DNA from: Anaeromyxobacter soli
GTDB taxonomy: Bacteria; Myxococcota; Myxococcia; Myxococcales; Anaeromyxobacteraceae
Length of the DNA: 47,418 nt
Reading direction: 5' to 3'
Assembly (NCBI RefSeq): GCF_022808855.1
Contig: NZ_JAKZLF010000038.1
Span: 1-47,418, forward strand
The position numbers and the translations under genes are program-made. This document shows, one piece after another, positions 8,861-17,788 of this stretch. Below the pieces are notes generated by a model. The model did no database searches. It saw nothing but the letters and a program-made list of their open reading frames with translations, and was not told the DNA's origin. Numbering within the stretch: position 1 is the stretch's first letter; every line of letters starts with the position of its first letter.

Positions 8861-9780
8861 GCATGGGCGCCCCACCGTACGCCGCGGACCCGGGTCCGTC
8901 GCCGCAGCCCGCCAGGCCGGCCGAGGGCGAGGCCTCGGACGCGATCGCCCTGCGGGCCCTCGCCTCCCGGCGCGCGTCGTCCGTCACGGCGTCGCAGGTG
9001 ACGCGCGCGCTCGATCGCTGGCTCGTGCCGGTCTCGGGGATCGCGGCGCTCGTCCTCGCCTGGGAGGCGGCGGCGTGGTCCGGGCGGTGGACGGCCGAGC
9101 AGCTCCCCGGCCCCATCGCGGTGCTGGGCGCCGGCGCCCAGATCCTGGCGGACGGGACGCTGTTCGTGCACGTCGGCGCGAGCCTGGCCCGCTTCCTCGT
9201 CGCCTACGCTCTCGCAGGGACGCTCGGAGTGACGCTGGGGCTCGTCTTCGGCTGGCGCGAGCGGCTCTGGCGGGCGTTCGACCCCGTGGTCCAGCTCTTG
9301 CGCCCGGTGTCGCCGATCGCCTGGTTCCCCCTGGCCGTGCTGTGGCTCGGAATCGGAGACGTGCCCGCCATCGCCATCATCTTCCTCGCGTCGTTCTTCC
9401 CGGCGCTCCTCAGCACGGTCGCAGCGGTGCGCCGGGTCGATCCGCTCCTGCTGCGGATCGCCCGGAACTTCGGGTCGAGCGAGCGGGACATCGTGCTGAA
9501 GGTGGTCGTGCCCGCGGCCTTCCCCCAAGTGGCCGTCGGGCTCCACATCGCGCTCGGCGCGGCGTGGGTCTACCTCGTCGCCGGAGAGATGCTGGGGGCG
9601 CGCTCGGGCCTCGGCTTCCTCGTCATGGATGCGCGCAACTTCCTGCGGACGGACCTGCTCCTCTTCGCGGTCCTCGTCATCGGCGTCGTGGGGCTCGCGC
9701 TCGACAAGGCCATCGGCGCCGCCGAGCGCCGCATCTACCGGGCGTGGGGCGCGGTGCCGGCGCCCGGGGACGTGACATGA
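8857..9780 (+). CDS. ABC transporter permease (SsuC/TauC/NrtB type)
   Basis: The product is 307 residues if the GTG at 8857 is used (4-base GTGA overlap); an ATG at 8863 gives 305. It is a hydrophobic inner-membrane protein of the binding-protein-dependent permease family. After a ~50-residue Ala/Pro-rich cytoplasmic tail come about six membrane segments. The ATPase-contacting EAA loop is around ARNFGSSERDIVLKVVVPAA, followed by PQVAVGLHIALGAAWVYLV. It is in the middle of the operon and overlaps both neighbours by 4 bases. Confidence 0.9.
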   Translation: MSMGAPPYAADPGPSPQPARPAEGEASDAIALRALASRRASSVTASQVTRALDRWLVPVSGIAALVLAWEAAAWSGRWTAEQLPGPIAVLGAGAQILADGTLFVHVGASLARFLVAYALAGTLGVTLGLVFGWRERLWRAFDPVVQLLRPVSPIAWFPLAVLWLGIGDVPAIAIIFLASFFPALLSTVAAVRRVDPLLLRIARNFGSSERDIVLKVVVPAAFPQVAVGLHIALGAAWVYLVAGEMLGARSGLGFLVMDARNFLRTDLLLFAVLVIGVVGLALDKAIGAAERRIYRAWGAVPAPGDVT

Positions 9781-10556
9781 AGCAGGCGCGCATCGTGCTG
9801 CGCTCGGTCGAGAAGCGCTTCGCGACCCGGAGCGGGACGACGGTCGCGCTGGCCGCGGTCGACCTCGAGATCCGGGGGGGCGAGTTCGTGTGCCTGGTGG
9901 GCCCCAGCGGCTGCGGGAAGTCCACGCTCCTCAACATCCTCGCGGGGTTCGACTTCCCGTCACGAGGCTCCGTGGAGATCGACGGCGCGATCGTGGACGG
10001 GCCGCAGCGCCGGGTCGTGACCCTGTTCCAGAGCTACGGCCTGTTCCCCTGGCGCAGCGTGCTGCGCAACGTCGAGTACGGGCTCGAGGTGTCCGGGGTT
10101 CCCCGGCGCCAGCGCCGCGATCAAGCGATGCAGTGTCTCGACCTCGTCGGCCTGTCCTCGTTCGCCGAGCATCATCCGCACGAGCTCTCGGGCGGCATGC
10201 AGCAGCGCATCGCGCTGGCGCGCGCGCTCGCCGTGGATCCCGAGTGCATCCTCATGGACGAGCCGTTCGGCGCGCTGGACGCGATCACCCGCATCAAGCT
10301 CCAGGAGGAGCTGGCGCGGATCTGGGAAGAGAAGCGGAAGACCATCATCTGCGTGACCCACGACATCGAGGAGTCCGTGTTCCTCGCCGATCGCATCCTC
10401 GTGATGGCGACGAACCCAGGACGGGTGAAGACCGTCATCCCCGTGCCGCTGCCGCGCCCCCGTTCCCGGACGAGCCCCGAGTTCGACGAGCTGCGGCGTC
10501 GGGTGTACGCGGAGCTGGAGCTCGTTCACGATTCGAAGCCGGATTTCGAGATCTGA
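9777..10556 (+). CDS. ABC transporter ATP-binding protein (SsuB/TauB/NrtD type)
   Basis: The product is 259 residues. Walker A is GPSGCGKST (42-50), the Q-loop Gln is Q85, the signature is LSGGMQQR (137-144) and Walker B is CILMDEP (157-163), followed by the D-loop FGALD and the H-loop His in VTHDIEES. It is the energising subunit of the importer formed with the two upstream genes. It starts in the 4-base overlap ATGA with the permease and is the last gene of the five-gene operon. The closest family members import sulfonates, taurine or nitrate. Confidence 0.93.
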   Translation: MKQARIVLRSVEKRFATRSGTTVALAAVDLEIRGGEFVCLVGPSGCGKSTLLNILAGFDFPSRGSVEIDGAIVDGPQRRVVTLFQSYGLFPWRSVLRNVEYGLEVSGVPRRQRRDQAMQCLDLVGLSSFAEHHPHELSGGMQQRIALARALAVDPECILMDEPFGALDAITRIKLQEELARIWEEKRKTIICVTHDIEESVFLADRILVMATNPGRVKTVIPVPLPRPRSRTSPEFDELRRRVYAELELVHDSKPDFEI

Positions 10557-10759
10557 CGGGCGTGTGCTCGTCGAGCGTCGGGCTCGAGCGCTGCCCGGAA
10601 GCCGGGTCACGTCCGCTCGCTCCGCGCCCCGCGGGTCGAGAGACTCCGGCACAACGCGGCGCGGCGAAAAGCTGTGGGCGAAGCCCGCACACACGGTGGA
10701 TCCTCGACGTCACGGGTGGTGCAAACTATGCTCGCCGCCTCTCTCCTGGAGGTCACGAG

Positions 10760-11590
10760 ATGAACCTTCCCGCAACGATCCCCGCAGCGCCGCCGCCCGC
10801 ACCGCTCGCCGTCGGCGCGGAGCGGCGCTTCACCGTCGGCAACCTGCTCTCGCGCTCGTTCTCGATCTGGTGGAGCAACCTCGGCAAATTCTTCGTCCTC
10901 GCGCTCGTCGTCTACGTGCCGATGATGGTGGTCGCCGTCGCGCTCGGCGTCGGAAACCTCTTCTTCCGGACGCCAGGTGCGCAGGTGGACCCGGCGGCGA
11001 TCTCGGGGGCCATGGGGGCGTTCGCCGTCGTCTGGCTCGTCGCGATGGCGCTCCTCCTCGTCCAGATGGCGGCGCTCACCTACGGGGCGATCCAGAGCCT
11101 GGCCGGCCAGCCGGTCCAGCTCGGGGATCTCCTCCGCGCGGGCCTGCGCCGCGCGCCTGTCGTGCTCGGCGTGGGCGTGATCTGCTACCTCGCGTCGGTG
11201 CTCGGGTTCGTCCTGCTCATCGTCCCGGGACTCATCGTGCTGACGGCCGTGAGCGTGTCGGTGCCCGTGGCCGTCGTCGAGCGCAACGGGATCTTCGGCT
11301 CGGTGAGGCGCAGCTTCCAGCTCACGAAGGGCCGGCGCCTCGCCATCTTCGCCGCGTTCCTGGTGTTCTTCGCGGTGTTCATGGGGGTGAGCGCGTTCGT
11401 GAACCTGGTGTTCCCGGCCCTCGCCGCGCTCGGCGGCCAGATCACCGGCATCGTTGGCATGGTGATCTCCACGGTGGTGAGCCTCGCCATCGGGTCGCTC
11501 GGCGCGATCGCGCCCGCGGTCGCGTACCACGACCTGCGCGCGGAGAAGGAGGGCGTGGACACCGCCTCGCTCGTGAAGGTCTTCGGGTAG
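10760..11590 (+). CDS. Predicted multi-pass membrane protein, YciC-like
   Basis: The product is 276 residues. The start is supported by GGAGG at 10748-10752. It has a Pro/Ala-rich N-terminal ~20 residues, then VGNLLSRSFSIWWSNLGKFF and about six hydrophobic segments. The layout is that of the glycerophosphoryl-diester-phosphodiesterase membrane domain / UPF0259 (YciC-like) family of unknown function. A conserved-looking cytoplasmic stretch SVRRSFQLTKGRR lies between helices. It is monocistronic, 203 bases after the transporter operon and followed by a strong terminator. Confidence 0.75.
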   Translation: MNLPATIPAAPPPAPLAVGAERRFTVGNLLSRSFSIWWSNLGKFFVLALVVYVPMMVVAVALGVGNLFFRTPGAQVDPAAISGAMGAFAVVWLVAMALLLVQMAALTYGAIQSLAGQPVQLGDLLRAGLRRAPVVLGVGVICYLASVLGFVLLIVPGLIVLTAVSVSVPVAVVERNGIFGSVRRSFQLTKGRRLAIFAAFLVFFAVFMGVSAFVNLVFPALAALGGQITGIVGMVISTVVSLAIGSLGAIAPAVAYHDLRAEKEGVDTASLVKVFG

Positions 11591-11601
11591 CACCGACCGC
11601 C

Positions 11602-11643
11602 GGCGGGCGCGATCCGCGACGCGCGGATCGCGCCGCCCTTTTT
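11602..11643 (+). terminator. Rho-independent terminator
   Basis: A long GC-rich stem (left arm 11602-11618, right arm 11622-11637, one bulged G, 3-base loop ACG) is followed by CTTTTT. It ends the membrane-protein transcript right before the convergent minus-strand RDD gene, whose stop codon overlaps the T-run end. Confidence 0.85.
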
Positions 11644-12509
11644 CAGGAGCGGTCGAGCTTGTGGGCCCGCCGCCTCCCCAGGAGGAGGCGCCGCTCGAGC
11701 CGGCCGCGCAGCGCCGTGTAGTAGGCGCGCAGGAACGCGCGGTCGTCCGGCGCCGGGGCGTCCCACCCGATCTTCTCCTGGATCCGCGCCGCGACGGCCG
11801 CGAGCGCGTCCGGGCGCGCGGCGGGCCCATCGCGGAGCAGCCCCTCGAGGACGTGCAGCTCGTACTCACCGTACACGTCGAGCTGCTCCAGCGAGAAGGC
11901 GAAGCCGTCCGCCGCTCGCGACGCGGGCGCGGCGACGAGCTCGTCGAGCAATCGCGCGTCGGGCGCGCGCACGACGATCGTCCCCGCCACGAGGTCACCC
12001 ACGCGGAGGCGATCGCGGTTGAAGAGCGGCAGGAGCCCGAACAGCAGCATCCACGCGAGCGCCGCGAGGGCGACGCCCGCCGGCGCGCCGGGGTAGACCG
12101 CGTCGGGCCCGGCGAGCGCCGTCATGGGCAGGAACACCTCCAGCTCGCGGGTGAGGTTCCGCGTGATGATCGCCTCCGCCGTGAGCGGACCGCCGCGCGC
12201 GTCGATGACGCGGATCCCGAGCTTGCGCTTCCCCGGTGTCTGGCCGCGCCACGAGAGCTCGAAGAAGGTGAAGTAGAAGGTGCGGACGAGGAACAGCGCC
12301 AGCAGCGCGCCGGCCAGGGCGAGATCCGCACCGCCCGCCCACCCCACCAGGAAGAAGATCGCGAGCACCGAGACGAGCACCGCGGCGAGCACGAGGAGGT
12401 AGTCGAGCAGGAACGCACCCGCGCGGTCGCCCGCGAGCGCGATCGCGAAGCGCAGCGGCACGCCGTCGGGGGTCACGACCTCGCGCGTGCGCGCGCCGCC
12501 GGCGGTCAC
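11643..12509 (-). CDS. RDD-domain membrane protein (MoxR cluster)
   Basis: The product is 288 residues from a GTG at 12507-12509, which overlaps the stop of the SpoIIM-like gene (GTGA). The RDD domain is in the N-terminal half: residues RAGAFLLDYLLVL (the Asp of the RDD triad) and TPGKRKLGIRVID, with three to four membrane helices. A ~90-residue soluble C-terminal region follows. The longer open frame on this strand is non-coding upstream. It is the last gene of the six-gene MoxR cluster. RDD proteins are membrane proteins of mostly unknown role, sometimes linked to ion transport. Confidence 0.85.
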   Translation of the reverse strand: MTAGGARTREVVTPDGVPLRFAIALAGDRAGAFLLDYLLVLAAVLVSVLAIFFLVGWAGGADLALAGALLALFLVRTFYFTFFELSWRGQTPGKRKLGIRVIDARGGPLTAEAIITRNLTRELEVFLPMTALAGPDAVYPGAPAGVALAALAWMLLFGLLPLFNRDRLRVGDLVAGTIVVRAPDARLLDELVAAPASRAADGFAFSLEQLDVYGEYELHVLEGLLRDGPAARPDALAAVAARIQEKIGWDAPAPDDRAFLRAYYTALRGRLERRLLLGRRRAHKLDRS

Positions 12510-13495
12510 GCCCGCCTCCCTGCGCGAGCGAGGTAGACGGTCCAGAAGAGGAACGTGGCGGCGGCGACGCCGTAGCGGATCGGGACGGAGTGGACGAGCT
12601 GCCGGAAGAGCCCCTCCACCAGGGCGGCGACGAAGAACAGGGCGACGGCCCCGACCGCGAGGACGCCAGCCTCCCGCCCGCGGCGCGCGAGCCCGGCGAG
12701 CCGCTCCTCGCGGCCGGGGAACACCACGGCCTGCCCGAGCGCGAGGCCCGCCGCACCGCAGAGCGCCACCGCGAAGAGCTCGGTCACGCCGTGCGGCAGC
12801 ACCCACCCCCAGAACTCGAGCGCGAGGCCGCGCGAGCGGTAGAGCGCGCCGAACGCCCCGAGGACGAGCCCGTTCGTGAAGAGCAGGAGCGCCGACGGCA
12901 CGCCGCCCGCGAACCCGACCGCGAACGCGAGCAGGCCGATGGTCGCGTTGTGCTGGAACAGGAACATCGCGAAGGTCTTGAGGAGCTGCGCGGCGTCCCT
13001 CGGCGCGTACAGGGCCTCGCGGAGCGAGGCGGTCGAGGAGGTCGGCCCGCGCCCCTGCGCCATCGCGGGATCGACGAACGCGTAGAACCGCTCGGCGTCG
13101 CGCGCCGTCAGCGCGTGACCGACCACCGCGCCGAGCGCGATGAGGGCGAGCGCGAGCGCGAGGTGGCGCCGGTGGGCCCGGACCGCGCCCGGAAATCTGT
13201 GGACGAAGAAGTCCCGGAGCGCGTCCCGGAGGTGCCGCCGCGTCCCGTAGACGACGAGGTACGCCCGCGCCGAGAGCGTCTCCAGGTAGTCGAGGACGTT
13301 GCGATCGAGGGAGATCGCGCGCGCGACGGAGAGGGAGGAGAGCGCGGCGCGGTAGAGCGCCGGCAGCCGCGCGATCTCGGAGGAGGCGAGGGCGGGCAGG
13401 CCGTAGCGCTCGACCCGATCCAGGAGGCCCTCGAGCTCGCGCCACGAGGGCTCCCGCTCGGCGCGGAACGCCGCGCTCTTCAGCACGACGGTCAC
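12506..13495 (-). CDS. SpoIIM-like (stage II sporulation protein M family) membrane protein
   Basis: The product is 329 residues from a GTG at 13493-13495 (GTGA overlap with the DUF58 gene). Residues ~1-110 are soluble and helical. Five to six membrane helices then include the family-typical stretch FQHNATIGLLAFAVGF and the LPHGVTELFAV motif, where His and Glu are conserved in the SpoIIM/DUF95 family. In MoxR clusters this protein is thought to act in the membrane alongside the DUF58 protein. The overlap implies coupled translation. Confidence 0.88.
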   Translation of the reverse strand: MTVVLKSAAFRAEREPSWRELEGLLDRVERYGLPALASSEIARLPALYRAALSSLSVARAISLDRNVLDYLETLSARAYLVVYGTRRHLRDALRDFFVHRFPGAVRAHRRHLALALALIALGAVVGHALTARDAERFYAFVDPAMAQGRGPTSSTASLREALYAPRDAAQLLKTFAMFLFQHNATIGLLAFAVGFAGGVPSALLLFTNGLVLGAFGALYRSRGLALEFWGWVLPHGVTELFAVALCGAAGLALGQAVVFPGREERLAGLARRGREAGVLAVGAVALFFVAALVEGLFRQLVHSVPIRYGVAAATFLFWTVYLARAGRRA

Positions 13496-14805
13496 GCGAT
13501 GAGCTCCCGGCGCTTGATGTCGAGGTAGCGGTTCACGAGGCGCGTCGAGACGGCGGCGGGCGGCGCGTCCACGCAATGGACGCCCATGCGGCGCAGGCGC
13601 GCGAGGACGCGCTCCCGCTCGCGCACGAGCTCCGAGGCGACCACGGCGCGGTAGACGTCCCCGAGCCGCCGCGGGGCCGCGCCGGCGAGCCCCTCGACGC
13701 CCGGGTCGCGCAGCGACACGAACACCACGAGCTGCCGGCGCGCCAGCCGGGAGAGGTTCTCGAGCATGAGCTCCGCGGTCACGGTGTCCACGAACTCGGT
13801 GAACACCACGACGAGCGAGCGACGGCGCAGGCGCGCCGACAGCTCGGCGAGGCCGACGGTGAAGTTCGTCTCCTCGGTCGAGTAGGCGAGGCCGGCGGAG
13901 GCGGCCTGCAGGCGCGAGAACGCTCCCAGCCCGCCCTGCGGCTCCGTCCAGGCGCGCGCCGCGCGATCGAAGCCGTAGAGCCCCACGCGGTCGCCGAGGC
14001 GGAGTGACACGTAGCCGAGGAGGAGGGCCGAGGTCACGGCGTGGTCGAGGCGCGGCACGCCCTCGAGCGGCTCGGCCATGAGGTGACCGGTGTCGAGCGC
14101 GAGGACCACCTGGTGGTTTCGCTCGGCGCGGAACTCCTGGGCGAGGAGCTTGCGGTGGCGCGCGGTCGCCTTCCAGCTGATGGCCCGCGGGTCGAGCCCG
14201 GGCACCCACTCGCGCAGCGCGTCGAACTCCGAGCCGTCGCCCAGGAACCGCTCGACCTGCACGCCGGCGGAGAGCTCCCGCGCGCCGAAGTAGCGGAAGG
14301 CCGCGGCGCGGACGGGGCGGAGGTTCGGCAGCACCGCCACCGCGCGGTCGATCGCGACGCGCTTGCGCCGCGCGGCGAGGCCGAGCGGGCCCGGCCAGCG
14401 GAGCCAGAGCGCGTCCACGGTGGGCCTGCCGCGCCGGCGGGCGCGGAGCGCGATCTCGAGCGCCGCCGGCTCGCCCGCGCGGACGCGGAGCTCCGCCGGC
14501 GGCTGCGGGTCGAGGTCCGCGTGCAGATCGGCGAGGACCTCCACCGTCGCGGCCCCGCGCGCCGCCGAGAGGACGACGCGCGCGGCGCCCGCCTCGCCGA
14601 CGAACAGCGACTCGGGGACCTCCATCGACGCGGCGAGCGCCCCCGGCGTCAGCGCCAGGATCGCGTCGGCCCCGATGGCGGCGAGCGTGAGGGCCGCCAC
14701 GACGAGCCAGACACCCCAGAGGCGCGGGTGCACGAGCGCGGGCAGGAGCGCGACCGGAAAGCCTGCGGCCACGAGCAGGAGGGCGCGGCGGGTCGGGTGG
14801 ATCAC
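13492..14805 (-). CDS. DUF58 protein (MoxR-associated, vWA-like)
   Basis: The product is 437 residues from a GTG at 14803-14805 overlapping the moxR stop (GTGA). Two N-terminal membrane helices (residues ~10-55) are followed by a beta-rich region. The DUF58 core comes next: [20 protein letters not shown] and [13 protein letters not shown], then LALDTGHLM at the metal-ion-site position of a vWA-like fold. It is the usual partner of MoxR AAA+ ATPases, which are thought to act as chaperones in metal insertion or complex assembly. The partner system is not identified. Confidence 0.9.
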   Translation of the reverse strand: MIHPTRRALLLVAAGFPVALLPALVHPRLWGVWLVVAALTLAAIGADAILALTPGALAASMEVPESLFVGEAGAARVVLSAARGAATVEVLADLHADLDPQPPAELRVRAGEPAALEIALRARRRGRPTVDALWLRWPGPLGLAARRKRVAIDRAVAVLPNLRPVRAAAFRYFGARELSAGVQVERFLGDGSEFDALREWVPGLDPRAISWKATARHRKLLAQEFRAERNHQVVLALDTGHLMAEPLEGVPRLDHAVTSALLLGYVSLRLGDRVGLYGFDRAARAWTEPQGGLGAFSRLQAASAGLAYSTEETNFTVGLAELSARLRRRSLVVVFTEFVDTVTAELMLENLSRLARRQLVVFVSLRDPGVEGLAGAAPRRLGDVYRAVVASELVRERERVLARLRRMGVHCVDAPPAAVSTRLVNRYLDIKRRELIA

Positions 14806-15758
14806 CTGGGGGCCTCCACCTCCTCGAGGACGCTCGCGACCGCGGCGTCCGGCGTGGAGCCCTCGATCTCGGCGCCCGGCGCGAGGACGATGCGGTGCCG
14901 GAGCACGGGCCGCGCGAGGGCCTTCACGTCGTCGGGGATGACGAACGCCCGCCCCTGCGTGGCGGCCAGCGCCCGCGCGGCCGTCGCGAGCATGTTGGCG
15001 GCGCGCGGCGAGGCGCCGCACAGGAGCTGCGCCCGCGCGCGCGTCGCGCGCACGAGGTCCACGACGTAGTCGACGATCTCGTCCGACAGGCGGATGGCGG
15101 CGACCGCCGCGCGCATGGCGACGAGGTCCTCGAGCGAGGCGACCGAGGAGATCGCGAACTCCGAGATGGGCGGCGTCGCCGTACGGTGGCCGTGCACGCG
15201 CACCATCGCGCGCTCCTCGTCGCGCGACGGGTAGCCCACGCTCACCTTGAAGAGGAAGCGGTCGAGCTGGGCCTCCGGGAGCGGATAGGTCCCCTCCTGC
15301 TCGATCGGGTTCTGCGTCGCGAGCACCATGAAGCCCGGCGAGAGCGAATGGGTGGTGCCGTCGATGGTGACGGCCCGCTCCTGCATGGCCTGCAGCAAGG
15401 CCGCCTGCGTCTTCGGAGGCGTGCGGTTGATCTCGTCGGCCACGAGCACGTCGGTGAACACGGGGCCGCGCGTCAGCACGAACGCGCTCGTCTGGAAGTT
15501 GAAGATGTTCGTGCCGACGACGTCGCCGGGCATGAGATCCGGCGTGAACTGGATGCGGTTGAAGCCGATGCCGAGCGCGGCCGCGAAGGCGCGGGCGAGC
15601 AAGGTCTTCGCCGTGCCCGGGACGCCCTCGAGCAGGACGTGCCCGTCGGAGAGCAGCGCCACGAGCATGAGGTCGAGGGCGGCGTCCTGGCCCAGGACCA
15701 CCCGGTGGACCTCAGCGCGGAGTCGCTCGGTCACGTCTCGAATCGCCGTCAGCTCCAT
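14802..15758 (-). CDS. moxR: MoxR-family AAA+ ATPase
   Basis: The product is 318 residues. The ATG at 15756-15758 follows a strong GGAGGAG ribosome site, even though it puts the first 47 bases inside the end of the DUF4350 gene. Walker A is GVPGTAKT (45-52), Walker B is VLVADEINR (104-112) and sensor 1 is [20 protein letters not shown], diagnostic for MoxR. Together with DUF58, SpoIIM-like, RDD, DUF4350 and DUF4129 proteins it forms the standard MoxR gene set. Its likely role is as an ATP-driven chaperone for membrane or secreted complexes. Confidence 0.94.
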   Translation of the reverse strand: MELTAIRDVTERLRAEVHRVVLGQDAALDLMLVALLSDGHVLLEGVPGTAKTLLARAFAAALGIGFNRIQFTPDLMPGDVVGTNIFNFQTSAFVLTRGPVFTDVLVADEINRTPPKTQAALLQAMQERAVTIDGTTHSLSPGFMVLATQNPIEQEGTYPLPEAQLDRFLFKVSVGYPSRDEERAMVRVHGHRTATPPISEFAISSVASLEDLVAMRAAVAAIRLSDEIVDYVVDLVRATRARAQLLCGASPRAANMLATAARALAATQGRAFVIPDDVKALARPVLRHRIVLAPGAEIEGSTPDAAVASVLEEVEAPR

Positions 15759-16980
15759 GCGTCATCTCCTCCCGCCAGGTGTGGATCTCCAGCGCCGTCC
15801 GCAGCGCGTCCTCCTCCGCCCCGCGCCCCCGCCCCTCGAGCGCGCGGACGCGCGCCTCGGCCCGGGCGAGCGCGTCGCTCCGGCCGCGCGCCGCGGCGAG
15901 CCGCGCGATCCAGGCGTCCTGGGCCTCGGCCCGGTCGCCGGGCGCCCGCGACCTCCGCGCCACCTCGTCCTTCGCCGCGCGCAGGTACGCGCCGAGCACG
16001 TGCGCGACGTGCCCGCCGTGGCGGAGCAGGGCCGCCGTGTTCTCGACGAGGAACGCCTTGCCGGGCGCGAGGAGCGCGTCGGGCGGGCGCGGCCGGCCGA
16101 AGCGCACGAGCCCGGCCCAGACGGCGAGCGCCGCGAGGAGCGCCGCCTGCGCCGTGGCGAGGACGAGAGGAAACCTGAACAGCTCGCGGGCCACGGACGG
16201 CTGGAGGTCCAGCCCATGCAGCGTCTCGTCGATCACCACGGGCACCTCGCCTCCGCCGAGGCGCTCGACGAGCCGCAGCGCGAGGGCCGCGTTCTCGCCC
16301 CGCCCGAGGCCGTGGTTGGCGAGGACGTCCGGGTCGGCGAGCACCACGATCCGGCGGCCCGTCTCCTCGTCCACGACCTCGCCGGCGAGCATGCCCTCCG
16401 CATAGGAGACGAGGGGCACGAGCGCGTCGGAGCGCAGGAGCTGCGGGGCGTCCAGCACGGCCCCCGCCGGCAGCGTCCCGCAGGACGCGGCGGTGAGCTG
16501 CCTCGGCCGGACCACCTCGGCGTCGAGCTCGAGGACCTCGAGGGCACGCCGGACCTCCGCGAGCGGCAGGAGGCTCGCGCCGCCGAGCCAGCGCGGCCGG
16601 TGGGGATCGGGGAACCCGGACCGCTTCGGGAGCACGACGAGCAGCCGCGAGGCGTCCGAGGCGATCTCCTCCAGGGTCACGGTCCGCCGGCCCCTCTCGC
16701 CGGCCGGCTCGAGCGCCGGCTCGGCGAGGACGACCAGCGCGCCGTCGGCGGCCTTGTCCGCGGTCCGGTGGCGCGAGACGAGCGTCGGGATCCCGAGCTC
16801 GCGGAGGAGCGTGACGAACGCGCGGTGGCCGATGGCGGACCGGCTGTACGCGCCGGGCGCGACGGACGGCGGCTCGGAGAGCTCGTCCCCGAAGACGCCC
16901 AGGAAGGCGGCGGCGGCGAGCGAGGCGGTCGCGGCGAGGGCGAGCCACGTGGCGCCGCGGCGGGAGAAGGGCCCGCTCAC
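15712..16980 (-). CDS. DUF4350-domain membrane protein (MoxR cluster)
   Basis: The product is 422 residues from a GTG at 16978-16980 overlapping the DUF4129 stop. An N-terminal membrane helix ([20 protein letters not shown]) leads into an extracytoplasmic domain of the DUF4350/glutamine-amidotransferase-like fold ([31 protein letters not shown]). A second helix near residue 265 ([18 protein letters not shown]) is followed by a charged cytoplasmic C-terminal domain. It overlaps moxR by 47 bases, so translation is tightly linked. Confidence 0.82.
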   Translation of the reverse strand: MSGPFSRRGATWLALAATASLAAAAFLGVFGDELSEPPSVAPGAYSRSAIGHRAFVTLLRELGIPTLVSRHRTADKAADGALVVLAEPALEPAGERGRRTVTLEEIASDASRLLVVLPKRSGFPDPHRPRWLGGASLLPLAEVRRALEVLELDAEVVRPRQLTAASCGTLPAGAVLDAPQLLRSDALVPLVSYAEGMLAGEVVDEETGRRIVVLADPDVLANHGLGRGENAALALRLVERLGGGEVPVVIDETLHGLDLQPSVARELFRFPLVLATAQAALLAALAVWAGLVRFGRPRPPDALLAPGKAFLVENTAALLRHGGHVAHVLGAYLRAAKDEVARRSRAPGDRAEAQDAWIARLAAARGRSDALARAEARVRALEGRGRGAEEDALRTALEIHTWREEMTHGADGDSRRDRATPR

Positions 16981-17609
16981 GTCGTGCCCCGGTAGCTCTG
17001 GAGGAAGACGTGGAACCGGTCGAGGCAGGCGCGGTAGTCCGCCTCGCCCGGCACCGCGCCGCCGAAGTGAGAGAGCTCCACCGCGGTCACGAGGCCTGCG
17101 AGCGCCTCGCGCGCAGGGGGCGCCAGCCGGACGCGCCCCACGATCTCGCGCGAGGTGAGCGACGGCGCGAGGCGCGCCGCGCGCGAGAGGGCCGCGAGCG
17201 TGTCGAGCAGCAGCGCGTGGATCGCCTCGCCGTACCGGCCCGCCGCGGCGGCGGCCTCGGCGGACGGGATGGGGATCGGCTCCGGGCCCGCCTCCGTCCC
17301 GGACCCACCCTCGACCTCGGGATCCCGGGAGCGCGCGCGGAGCCGCCGGAAGAGCCAGGTGCCGGCGAGCGCCGCGAGCAGCGCGATCCCCGCGAAGACG
17401 AGCACCCGCAGCACGGTCGCGAGGAGGTCGGGCAGCTCGACCGGCTTCCACTCGGACGGGAGGGACGTCTGGACGTCGCCGCGCGCGAGGATCTCGCCTG
17501 CACGCGCCTCGATCGACTCGGCGGAACGCGGGGCCGGCGGCGGCGACGCGGGCGCAAGCGCGGGCGTGGCAGCGAGCAGGGCGGCCACGAGCCCGGCGAG
17601 GAGCGGCAT
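16977..17609 (-). CDS. DUF4129-domain protein (first gene of the MoxR cluster)
   Basis: The product is 210 residues from the ATG at 17607-17609. It has a signal peptide or N-terminal helix (MPLLAGLVAALLAATPALAP), a ~55-residue periplasmic segment and a membrane helix (LRVLVFAGIALLAALAG). The DUF4129 cytoplasmic domain then contains LAPSLTSREIVGRV and LVTAVELSHFGG. This architecture is the usual membrane component of MoxR operons. A much longer open frame on this strand is a shadow of the SARP gene and kdd region. It starts the cluster; the 179 bases upstream to kdd should hold the promoter, though none is obvious. Confidence 0.82.
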   Translation of the reverse strand: MPLLAGLVAALLAATPALAPASPPPAPRSAESIEARAGEILARGDVQTSLPSEWKPVELPDLLATVLRVLVFAGIALLAALAGTWLFRRLRARSRDPEVEGGSGTEAGPEPIPIPSAEAAAAAGRYGEAIHALLLDTLAALSRAARLAPSLTSREIVGRVRLAPPAREALAGLVTAVELSHFGGAVPGEADYRACLDRFHVFLQSYRGTT

Positions 17610-17788
17610 TTCCCGAGAGTAGAACGGGCGGGCGGGCTCCACAAGGATGGGCTCGCCCGGACCCGACCGACGCCGAGGCGGAGGTGCGCCGGACGGCGGC
17701 GGAGGTGGGTGTCGGCGTCGGCCGCGGGTCTCCTCCGGGAGCTTCGACGGGCCGATGGACGCCGTCGGGGTCCGACCTCGCCCGACCT

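Noticed and set aside
11643-14209. Long minus-strand open frames running through the MoxR cluster
   Set aside because: They fuse two neighbouring genes by chance in GC-rich DNA; gene limits are set by the GTGA overlaps and domain ends.
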